DNA from: an uncultured Methanobrevibacter sp.
Lineage (GTDB): Archaea > Methanobacteriota > Methanobacteria > Methanobacteriales > Methanobacteriaceae
Direction: 5' to 3'
DNA: 11,893 bases
NCBI RefSeq assembly: GCF_937906425.1
Contig: NZ_CALCYR010000145.1
Location: 1-11,893 of the forward strand
Both the position numbers and the translations under genes were made by a program. The notes below the pieces were generated by a model, which made no database searches, was not told the DNA's origin, and was given only the letters and a program-made list of their open reading frames with translations. Positions 6,001 through 11,893 of the stretch are shown here, piece by piece. Positions within the stretch are counted from its first letter, which is position 1; each line of letters opens with the position of its first letter.

Positions 6001-7802
6001 GTCCTCCTCCAGCAAGAAGAAAACCTCCTGAAAAGCCTGTGGATAATAGGAAGGCTCTCAAAAACATCTTTTCACTGTTGAAGGACTATAAACTCAAATT
6101 GGTTTTAACAGTTATATGTGCAGTCATATCAACCCTCTTTTCAGTAATAAGCCCATTGCTTATAGGTATGGCCACAACAACAATCTTTGATGGAATAAAT
6201 CTGATACTGAATCACACAGGAACAATAGATTTTGACAGACTTTTCTTTTTCCTTTCAATGGTTGTCATTCTTTATGTGATAAGTTCCATATTTTCATATC
6301 TTCAAAGCTATTTCCTTGTAGAGATTTCAACAAAAATCAGTTATGACTTAAGGTCACGGCTTATTGAAAAGATTACCCATTTGCCTATGGAAAAGGTGGA
6401 TGAGAATAAGAGAGGAGATATTCTCTCAAGGATTACAAATGATATAGATTCGCTTCAAACAGGAATTACACAATCCTTTTTGCAAATGATGACTGCAATC
6501 ATCACAATTGTTGGGGTTGTTGCAATGATGCTTTACATCAACATTTGGATGACTTTAATAACTGTTGTTTTGATTCCAATTTCATTTTTAATGATTAGAT
6601 TCATTACAAAACATTCCCAAAGTTATTTCCTAAAGCAGCTTGTCTTTAAGGGTAGTTTAAACTCTCAGATTGAGGAGACATTTACAGGCCATGACATTGT
6701 ACGAGCATTCAATGGTGAGCATAAGGCAATTGAGAACTTTGAGAGGGATAATGAAAACTGGTTTAGGGAAGAATGGAAATCACAGTTTTTCTCAAGCCTA
6801 AACGGTCCTGCAATGAATTTCATCTCTAATCTGGCCTATGTTATCATAGCGGTTTTGGGAGCTATTTTCGCTCTTCAAAGGGTAATTGCAGTTGGGGATA
6901 TTCTTGCATTTTTCCAATATGTTGAAAACTTTACAAGGCCAATCAATCAGATTACAAGGGTCATGAACCTTGTCCAAACTGCAATGGCTGCAAGTGAAAG
7001 AATCTTTGAGTTTTTAGATCTTGATGATGAGGAAAACAGCTCAGAAATTGAAATTGCTGAGATAAATGACTCAATCTCCTTTGAAAACGTAAGCTTTTCC
7101 TATATTGAAGGTGAAAAAATCATTAAGGACCTGTCATTTACAGTTAAAAAGGGGGATAAGATAGCTATTGTAGGTGAAACCGGAGCTGGAAAAACCACAA
7201 TCGTTAAATTGCTCATGAGATTCTATGACCTTGATTCAGGTGAGATAAAGATTGATGGGGAAAACATCAACAAATATGAAAAGAACAGTTTAAGATCTCT
7301 TGTTGGAATGGTTCTTCAGGATTCATGGTTATTTTCAGATTCCATCCTGAATAATGTTCGCTATGGAAGACTTGATGCAAGTGATGATGAGGTAATCGAC
7401 GCCTGCAGACAGGTCTATGCAGATGACTTTATAAGACAGCTTTCAGATGGCTATCAAACAATGTTGAATGAGGATTCAGACAATATTTCCCATGGTCAAA
7501 AGCAATTGCTTACAATTGCAAGGACAATTCTCTCCAAAAAGCAGATTTTGATTCTTGATGAGGCAACTTCCTCTGTTGATACAAGAACTGAAAAACTGAT
7601 TCAAAAGGGAATGGACAAGCTGATGGAAAATAGGACAAGCTTTATAATAGCGCATAGGCTTTCCACAATCAAGAATGCAGACAAGATCATTGTAATTGAT
7701 GACGGCAGGATAATTGAGGAAGGGTCTCATGATGAGCTATTGGCCAGAAAAGGATATTATTATAATACATTAAACAGTCAGAAAAGAGAGGAACTTACTT
7801 AA
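5997..7802 (+). CDS. ABC exporter half-transporter with catalytic ATPase site (subunit 2)
   Basis: 601 residues. A proline- and lysine-rich cytosolic N-terminus (1-25) is followed by a six-helix exporter domain (about 33-320) and a nucleotide-binding domain (about 358-590). Walker A is GETGAGKTT (393-401), Q-loop Gln441, Walker B with Asp521 and catalytic Glu522, and switch His553 (IAHRLSTI), all canonical. The signature is ISHGQ (497-501) instead of LSGGQ. This signature faces the degenerate Walker motifs of subunit 1, so the pair has one good site and one poor site. The start overlaps the previous stop (ATGA), with a very strong SD, GGAGGTGA (5985-5992). The end of the gene (C-terminal LNSQKREELT and stop) is duplicated just downstream. 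Confidence 0.95.
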   Translation: MSPPPARRKPPEKPVDNRKALKNIFSLLKDYKLKLVLTVICAVISTLFSVISPLLIGMATTTIFDGINLILNHTGTIDFDRLFFFLSMVVILYVISSIFSYLQSYFLVEISTKISYDLRSRLIEKITHLPMEKVDENKRGDILSRITNDIDSLQTGITQSFLQMMTAIITIVGVVAMMLYINIWMTLITVVLIPISFLMIRFITKHSQSYFLKQLVFKGSLNSQIEETFTGHDIVRAFNGEHKAIENFERDNENWFREEWKSQFFSSLNGPAMNFISNLAYVIIAVLGAIFALQRVIAVGDILAFFQYVENFTRPINQITRVMNLVQTAMAASERIFEFLDLDDEENSSEIEIAEINDSISFENVSFSYIEGEKIIKDLSFTVKKGDKIAIVGETGAGKTTIVKLLMRFYDLDSGEIKIDGENINKYEKNSLRSLVGMVLQDSWLFSDSILNNVRYGRLDASDDEVIDACRQVYADDFIRQLSDGYQTMLNEDSDNISHGQKQLLTIARTILSKKQILILDEATSSVDTRTEKLIQKGMDKLMENRTSFIIAHRLSTIKNADKIIVIDDGRIIEEGSHDELLARKGYYYNTLNSQKREELT

Positions 7803-7848
7803 GTTAGTATTATTAAACAGTCAGAAAAGAGAGGAACACTTAAGTTAG
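7769..7848 (+). repeat. Tandem duplication of the 3' end of the second ABC gene
   Basis: A unit beginning ATTAAACAGTCAGAAAAG is present at 7769-7807 and 7812-7848. The first 26 bases are identical, then one copy has two extra bases, then ACTTAAGTTAG matches again. The unit spans the last codons and the stop (7800-7802). The second copy would read LNSQKREEHLS followed by a stop, so it is either a recent duplication outside the gene or a relic of a changed C-terminus. Confidence 0.92.
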
Positions 7849-7905
7849 AAAAGAAATAACTTAAGGTTTTGACTTATAAAAAAGTTTTAGATATAGGTTG
7901 ATTTT

Positions 7906-8505
7906 ATGAATAATGAATTTAAGGAGGATTTTTGCTATTTGTCCAAAAATCCATTTTCTTTGATTGAATTTGATTGTACGGGGGATGGCTTGGATGAAAA
8001 CAAATTATTGTATCATAAGTTTAATGTCTTGTCTGTAGCCTTTGAGAGAAGAAACAAGAGTTGTTCCTCTAAAATCAGCAATCTCTCTCGTGGACAGGGC
8101 AGAATTCTTTCTCTTTTAAAGGTCAAGGATGGTTTTTCTACAAAGGAATTGTCTGAACTCTTCAACATTAGTGTAAGTTCTTTAAACGAATCCTTGAATA
8201 AGCTGGAGCAAAATGGATATATAGAAAAGCTTCCATCTTCAGATGATAAAAGGATTTTGATTATCAGATTAACAAAAAAGGGTAAGGAATACAAGTTTAA
8301 AGAGTCCGGGGACATTGAGGTTTTCAATTGCCTGTCAATAGAAGAAAAGAGATTTTTTGACCAGTGCATAAGTAAAATAAGTTTTGAATTGCATAATAAG
8401 ATAAAGGAAGAAAATCCTGAAAAGTTCAAGAGGATGAAAAGGCAAAGAGAAGAAATTTTTAAAAAGTATTTTGATGATCTTGATTTTGAAGATTGCTTTA
8501 GATGA
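7906..8505 (+). CDS. MarR-family transcriptional regulator
   Basis: 199 residues, longer than the usual 140-160. A winged helix-turn-helix occupies about 63-130: SRGQGRILSLL, then KELSELFNISVSSLNESLNKLEQ (helices 2-3) and the wing with SSDDKR (111-116) followed by LTKKGKEY, a classic MarR layout. The flanking helices would form the dimer interface, and the C-terminal tail (about 165-199) is highly charged. Cysteines at 10, 24 and 53 could allow redox sensing, which is speculation. Placed 103 bases after the ABC pair, it is the obvious candidate regulator of that operon and of the palindrome at 4206-4229. The SD is weak (GGTTGAT, 7896-7902). A TTATAAAA at 7874-7881 could be a private promoter with a start very close to the ATG. 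Confidence 0.88.
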   Translation: MNNEFKEDFCYLSKNPFSLIEFDCTGDGLDENKLLYHKFNVLSVAFERRNKSCSSKISNLSRGQGRILSLLKVKDGFSTKELSELFNISVSSLNESLNKLEQNGYIEKLPSSDDKRILIIRLTKKGKEYKFKESGDIEVFNCLSIEEKRFFDQCISKISFELHNKIKEENPEKFKRMKRQREEIFKKYFDDLDFEDCFR

Positions 8506-8797
8506 ATGTTTAAATCATATTTGCTCAATTTTACGACTGTTTTAGATAAACTTGATGATTTTTATTTATATTTTTTAATTTTTATTATTATTTTTTTCAT
8601 TTTTTTCATAATATTTTTTTCATAATATTTTTTTAATATTTTTTTGTATTGTTTTTAATTTTCAATTATTTTTTTAATAGTTTCGCGCTGTTTTTAATTT
8701 TCAATTATTTTATTAATTTAGGTTTGTTTTTAATTTTTAACTTATTTTCCAATATTTGCATTTTATTTTTGTTAAGTTTTTAAAAAAATTGATTATA
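8506..8797 (+). terminator. Gene-free T-rich stretch after the MarR gene
   Basis: The gap between the MarR gene and the HIRAN gene is about 355 bases. Runs of six to seven T recur from about 8568 to 8647, including CATAATATTTTTTT repeated at about 8608-8635. They probably terminate the exporter operon. A duplicated segment lies at 8650-8711. No open frame, RNA gene or strong hairpin was found. Confidence 0.5.
8650..8711 (+). repeat. Direct repeat, 39-base period
   Basis: A 23-base sequence TGTTTTTAATTTTCAATT... is identical at 8650-8672 and 8689-8711. A third, shorter match (TGTTTTTAATTTTTAA) begins near 8725. Between copies one and two is the only GC-rich spot of the gap (TTTCGCGCTG). Confidence 0.85.
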
Positions 8798-8805
8798 TTT
8801 ATATA
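8798..8805 (+). promoter_or_regulatory. TATA box of the HIRAN gene
   Basis: TTTATATA is a consensus archaeal TATA box. It predicts a start near 8827-8829 and a leader of about 33 bases containing a G-rich SD. A small 12-base dyad (TAAGA-AA-TCTTA, 8827-8838) sits at the predicted start. Confidence 0.72.
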
Positions 8806-8860
8806 CTATGGCGTTCATTATACTAATAAGAAATCTTAACTAAAAAATAGGGGGTTAAAT

Positions 8861-9223
8861 ATGGATCAAATGTTTATTACTTTAGTAGGATTTAACAATC
8901 ATCATGGCCATAAAGTCTTTAAGATAGGTTCCATTATAAAATTGGTCAAGGAACCTGATAATATACATGACTTGGAAGCCATTGCATGTGAAATGAGACA
9001 TGCAGGTAAGGTTGCTTATGTTGCAAACAGTACTTCTACTGTTATTAAGGGCACCATGAGTGCTGGTCGTCTTTATGATAAAATAACTGACAATAAGGAC
9101 TTTGCAAAAGTTAAATTTATTGGAAATCATTCCATTATTGCAGAGGTTTTATCTGATGATGAAATTGATGAATTAAAAAAAGATCCTGCATCTGACATTA
9201 ATTTTTTATTGGCTGATGATTAA
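8861..9223 (+). CDS. Stand-alone HIRAN-domain protein
   Basis: 120 residues, nearly all of it a HIRAN domain: a leading strand (FITLVGFNNH), KIGSIIKLVKEPDNIHDLEAIA (residues 21-42, with the characteristic REPDN.yD.nAI pattern), GKVAYVANS (49-57) and GTMSAGR (64-70). In larger proteins such as HLTF/Rad5, HIRAN binds the 3' end of single-stranded DNA at stalled forks. The small prokaryotic versions are of unknown role, with DNA-damage functions proposed. The C-terminus is acidic (about 98-120). The start has GGGGG (8850-8854) six bases before the ATG and a clear TATA box, so it is transcribed on its own. No nuclease or helicase domain is attached. Confidence 0.85.
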   Translation: MDQMFITLVGFNNHHGHKVFKIGSIIKLVKEPDNIHDLEAIACEMRHAGKVAYVANSTSTVIKGTMSAGRLYDKITDNKDFAKVKFIGNHSIIAEVLSDDEIDELKKDPASDINFLLADD

Positions 9224-9247
9224 TGAAACTATTTAAATTATTTTTAA

Positions 9248-9347
9248 ATTTTCATTGAAATTTTTACTTAATTTTTTTTTAATTAGGTTGTTTTTTTTAT
9301 TTTCATTGAAATTTTTACTTAATTTTTTTTATTTAGGTTGTTTTTTT
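9248..9347 (+). repeat. Tandem duplication of a roughly 50-base T-rich unit
   Basis: Copies at 9248-9298 and 9299-9347 share TTTTCATTGAAATTTTTACT, then a run of T, then TAGGTTGTTTTTTT. They differ only by T-run length and one or two bases. The unit contains oligo-T runs and follows the HIRAN gene by 25 bases, so it doubles a likely terminator. Confidence 0.92.
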
Positions 9348-9350
9348 AAT
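9265..9350 (+). terminator. Doubled oligo-T terminator after the HIRAN gene
   Basis: Four runs of seven to nine T lie within 80 bases downstream of the HIRAN stop, two per copy of the duplicated unit. This fits archaeal oligo-T termination. Composition-based call. Confidence 0.5.
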
Positions 9351-9433
9351 TTTTTAATTTAATTTAAATTATTTTAATTAATTTAAAAAAAATTTTTTTT
9401 TAAAATAATAAACTTATAAATTGGGGTGTTATA

Positions 9434-10384
9434 ATGGATGTGCAATCCGTAATTGAAAATATAAGTATTTTAGGTACTCAAAATTTTGAAAATATAACTG
9501 CGGTTCCTATTAAAACCGATTATAATTATAAAATTGATTTTTTAACTTTGGAAAAAGGTTTGGAAATGGGACTTGTTGAAGTTAAGGAAGTAAGTGAAAG
9601 TGGTGTTGTAGGTACTTTACTTGTTGTAAACAACTCAATCTCTCCTTTGATTCTTTTTGAAGGGGATGAGGTTGTAGGTTCTAAACAAAACAGAATAATT
9701 ACCCAAACCACAATTATTGAAGCTAAAAGCTCTGAAAATATTTCAGTAAACTGTACCGAAAGAGGCAGATGGCTATATACTGATAATTTTAGAAAATCCA
9801 ATAATTTCGCAAATCATAATACAAGATCTCATTTAACTGCTGATAAGTTTTATAATAAGAGTTCTCAAATGAATGTTTGGCGTGAAATTGATGAATTGCA
9901 GACAAGGCATAATTTTAGGTCAGATACCAGTTCAATGGCTGAAACCTATGAAAAAGTCAATGTTGAAATTGAGGATGCTTTGAAAAATTTCAATACTGTT
10001 GAAGGTCAAAACGGAATAATTGTTTTCATCAATGGTGAAATCAAGGGAATTGAGATTTTTTATAATCCTTCCATATATGAGGTTTATCATGAAAAGATTT
10101 TGAAAAGTTATATCATTGACAGGGATTCCTTTGAGGGTGATGGAAAAGATGATGTTGATTATGAAAGGGAGATTCATTCTCTTTTAAGCAGTATTAAGGA
10201 TTCTGAATTTATTAAAAAGGACTCTAAATTAGGTGAGGCTTATATGTTTAAGAATGAATCAGGCATTGGATCTTACTTTAGCTTTGAGGAGGAGAATATT
10301 CAATTGCAATATTTAACTCTTGACGTTAAGGGATATTCCAATGATGGTGATGATGATTTAGTTTTTGATGATTTGGCTTATTAA
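9434..10384 (+). CDS. ARPP-1 domain protein (DUF6569 family), function unknown
   Basis: 316 residues without signal peptide or membrane helices. The diagnostic region is EGDEVVGSKQNRII (76-89), followed by strands and VNCTERGRW (105-113), which matches the ARPP-1 pattern 'GEel.GaKQNR...V.CvE.GRW'. ARPP-1 was named for association with ADP-ribosylglycohydrolase and rhodanese/phosphatase proteins. Its biochemical role is not established, though an NAD/ADP-ribose link has been suggested. The C-terminal third (about 225-316) is acidic. ATG 9434 has GGGGTG (9423-9428) five bases before it. No ADP-ribose gene is visible nearby; the HIRAN gene is the upstream neighbour but has its own terminator. 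Family call is strong, function open. Confidence 0.82.
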   Translation: MDVQSVIENISILGTQNFENITAVPIKTDYNYKIDFLTLEKGLEMGLVEVKEVSESGVVGTLLVVNNSISPLILFEGDEVVGSKQNRIITQTTIIEAKSSENISVNCTERGRWLYTDNFRKSNNFANHNTRSHLTADKFYNKSSQMNVWREIDELQTRHNFRSDTSSMAETYEKVNVEIEDALKNFNTVEGQNGIIVFINGEIKGIEIFYNPSIYEVYHEKILKSYIIDRDSFEGDGKDDVDYEREIHSLLSSIKDSEFIKKDSKLGEAYMFKNESGIGSYFSFEEENIQLQYLTLDVKGYSNDGDDDLVFDDLAY

Positions 10385-10449
10385 TGATTGATTTTAGTGA
10401 AATTGTTTTAAAAATATTTCATTTATTAATTGATTGATTTTAGTGAAAT
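10385..10449 (+). repeat. Direct repeat at the 3' boundary of the ARPP-1 gene
   Basis: TGATTGATTTTAGTGAAAT occurs at 10385-10403 and 10431-10449, 46 bases apart. The match extends leftwards into TTATTAA, with one base of slip, which in the first copy includes the gene's stop codon. It looks like a tandem duplication of the gene end. Confidence 0.82.
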
Positions 10450-10450
10450 A

Positions 10451-10620
10451 TCATTTTCATTTTTTCACCTTTTTAACAATTTTTAAGAATTGCTTTTTTA
10501 TTATTTTTTTCATATTTTTTTCTCCTTTTTTGCAATTTTTAAGATTTGTTTTTTTATTATTTTTTCATTTTTTTCTCCTTTTTTGTAATTTTTAAGAATT
10601 GTTTTTTTATTATTTTTTTT
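10451..10620 (+). repeat. Three tandem T-rich units of about 56 bases, probable terminator array
   Basis: Imperfect copies begin at 10451, 10510 and 10565. Each runs TCAT..TTTTT, C/T-rich, then CAATTTTTAAGA or a variant, then a run of seven T and TTATTATTTTTT. Oligo-T runs in each copy should stop transcription from the ARPP-1 gene. The whole gap 10385-10785 (about 400 bases) otherwise contains only AT-rich DNA and the bile salt hydrolase promoter. Confidence 0.88.
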
Positions 10621-10756
10621 AAGATTTTTACAAAAAATAATTTTTATAAATTTTTCATTTTATCCTTTTAAAATTAAACGATTTTCATATTTTTTTAAAA
10701 AATATTACTTAATTTTATCAATATTTTCTATTTTTAATGTTTGTATAGGTTAAGTG

Positions 10757-10763
10757 TTATATA
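10757..10763 (+). promoter_or_regulatory. TATA box of the bile salt hydrolase gene
   Basis: TTATATA is centred on 10760. The usual archaeal spacing of 26 bases puts the transcript start at about 10786, the A of the start codon. No SD lies in the 25 bases before the ATG, which supports a leaderless mRNA. Confidence 0.58.
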
Positions 10764-10785
10764 CTTTGAAAACATATTAGTTATT

Positions 10786-11763
10786 ATGTGTACTGCAAGC
10801 GAATATTTAACCGAAGATCATTATTTCGGAAGAAATTTTGATTATGAAATTTCATATTTTGAAAGAGTTTGCATAACTCCAAGAAACTATGAATTTGAAT
10901 TTAGAAAAATTGATAACATGAAGACTCATTTTGCAATTATTGGAATTACAGCAGGAGTTGATGCCTATCCTCTTTATTATGATGCATGTAATGAAAAGGG
11001 TGTAGCTATTGCCGGTTTAAACTTTGCAGGAAATGCTGTCTATAGGGAAATCGAAGAGGATATGGTTAATGTAACTCCATTTGAATTCATTCCTTACCTT
11101 TTGTCTCAATCAGAGTCTGTTGAAGATGTTAAGGAACTTCTGGAAAACCTCAATTTGGTAAACATTAATTTCTCAGAACAATTGCCTTTATCCCCTCTTC
11201 ACTGGATGATTTCAGATAGGAACTCTTCCATCATCGTTGAACCTTTGGAAGATGGTTTGAAGGTTTATGAAAATCCTGTTGGTGTATTGACCAATAATCC
11301 GACCTTTGACCTGCAGCTCTTTAATTTAAACAATTATAGAAACCTATCAGTTAAAACTCCTGAAAACACCTTTGCAAAGGATTTGGAATTGGATACCTAC
11401 AGCAGAGGCATGGGTGCAATCGGACTTCCTGGTGATTTGTCTTCAGCTTCCAGATTTGCAAAGGTTGCATTTACCAAGGAAAACTCCTTTTCAGGAAGCA
11501 GTGAAGGTGAAAGCGTTTCCCAATTCTTCCATATTTTAGCTTCTGTGGAACAGCAAAAGGGATTGACTTTCATTGATGATCCAGATTTGTATGAATACAC
11601 TATATATTCATCCTGTTACAATACTGACAAGGGCATATTGTATTATAAAACCTATGACAATCATCAAATTACTGCTGTAGACTTGAATAAGGAAGATTTA
11701 AACGGCGAAGCTTTGATTAATTATCCTTTGATTAATGAAGCTCAAATAAATTTTGTTAATTAA
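10786..11763 (+). CDS. bsh: Conjugated bile salt hydrolase (choloylglycine hydrolase, Ntn family)
   Basis: Cytosolic hydrolase that cleaves glycine or taurine from conjugated bile acids. 325 residues, the normal family length. The start at 10786 is set by the chemistry: the protein must begin Met-Cys so that removal of methionine exposes Cys2 as the N-terminal nucleophile (MCTASE). A longer reading from TTG 10741 would bury it. Other active-site residues are present: Arg16 and Asp19 (GRNFDY), Asn79 (AGLNFAG), Asn171 (LTNNPTFD) and Arg223 (GLPGDLSSASRF). The pattern fits bile salt hydrolases better than penicillin V acylases, although sequence alone does not fully separate them. Methanobrevibacter smithii is known to carry such an enzyme. 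It has no SD and appears to be leaderless, unlike most neighbours. Transcribed alone. Confidence 0.93.
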   Translation: MCTASEYLTEDHYFGRNFDYEISYFERVCITPRNYEFEFRKIDNMKTHFAIIGITAGVDAYPLYYDACNEKGVAIAGLNFAGNAVYREIEEDMVNVTPFEFIPYLLSQSESVEDVKELLENLNLVNINFSEQLPLSPLHWMISDRNSSIIVEPLEDGLKVYENPVGVLTNNPTFDLQLFNLNNYRNLSVKTPENTFAKDLELDTYSRGMGAIGLPGDLSSASRFAKVAFTKENSFSGSSEGESVSQFFHILASVEQQKGLTFIDDPDLYEYTIYSSCYNTDKGILYYKTYDNHQITAVDLNKEDLNGEALINYPLINEAQINFVN

Positions 11764-11827
11764 ATAAAATAAATTAATTTTAATAATTTAATTTATTTTT
11801 ATTCGTTTTTAAATTGATTAATTTATT

Positions 11828-11861
11828 TTCATGCTTTTTTTTTAAATTTTTTCATTTTTTT
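11828..11861 (+). terminator. Oligo-T terminator after the bile salt hydrolase gene
   Basis: Runs of nine, six and seven T lie about 70-100 bases after the stop codon and fit archaeal oligo-T termination. The genomic sequence ends a few bases later at the adapter. Confidence 0.45.
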
Positions 11862-11868
11862 AAGAATT

Positions 11869-11893
11869 AGATCGGAAGAGCGTCGTGTAGGGA
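11869..11893. other. Illumina TruSeq adapter sequence at the contig end
   Basis: From AGATCGGAAGAGC (11869-11881) to the last base, all 25 bases match the start of the TruSeq adapter that is read through on short inserts. It is also strikingly GC-rich beside T-rich genomic DNA. It is not part of the organism's genome. Confidence 0.97.

Noticed and set aside
8013..8528. 171-codon minus-strand frame over the MarR gene
   Set aside because: Serine- and leucine-rich composition typical of antisense to AT-rich genes. The plus frame has a clear winged-helix domain.
8827..8838. 12-base dyad TAAGA-AA-TCTTA near the HIRAN transcript start
   Set aside because: Short arms are common by chance in AT-rich DNA, and it is not the same motif as the 4206-4229 palindrome. 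Noted only within the promoter entry.
10385..10620. Possible CRISPR array
   Set aside because: Repeats are adjacent, T-rich and imperfect, with no unique spacers and no cas genes.
10741..10785. TTG start at 10741 for the bile salt hydrolase
   Set aside because: It would add 15 residues before the catalytic Cys2, which must become N-terminal, and would place the TATA box inside the coding sequence.

Overview
The window looks like a contig from a gut methanogen of the Methanobrevibacter type (order Methanobacteriales). The pointers are very AT-rich DNA, archaeal TATA boxes, Shine-Dalgarno (SD) sites of the GGTGAT/GGAGGTGA kind, long T-runs after genes, and a conjugated bile salt hydrolase. Genus is an inference from gene content. 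The last 25 bases match an Illumina TruSeq adapter, so the right edge is a contig end with sequencing-library sequence attached.

Layout. Positions 1-787, minus strand: the start of a membrane-anchored metallophosphoesterase (cut by the window edge), and before it in transcription order a damaged CPBP-type membrane protease that lacks a start, carries a zinc ribbon where its middle should be, and has its C-terminus in another frame. Positions 788-4055, plus strand: a five-helix membrane protein with SdhC/FrdC-like histidine placement, then a fumarate reductase/succinate dehydrogenase flavoprotein and iron-sulfur subunit overlapping by one base. The iron-sulfur subunit is the short FrdB/SdhB form and not the long TfrB of the methanogen thiol:fumarate reductase. 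Positions 4206-8505, plus strand: a 24-base palindrome in a promoter, two overlapping ABC exporter half-transporters with complementary canonical and degenerate ATP sites, and a MarR-family regulator. Positions 8798-10384: a stand-alone HIRAN protein and an ARPP-1-domain protein. Positions 10757-11763: bile salt hydrolase, probably made from a leaderless mRNA.

How the parts may work together. The C-A-B gene order suggests a membrane-attached fumarate reductase serving the reductive branch of the incomplete TCA cycle. Its electron donor is unclear, because the heterodisulfide-type domain is missing and these methanogens are not known to make quinones or cytochromes. The ABC pair plus MarR form a self-contained drug/toxin efflux module, and with the bile salt hydrolase they suggest adaptation to the intestine.

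Intergenic DNA is unusual: almost every gap contains a tandem duplication of about 18-59 bases or a short T-rich array, two of which begin at or before a stop codon. No rRNA, tRNA, CRISPR array, insertion sequence or integrase was seen.
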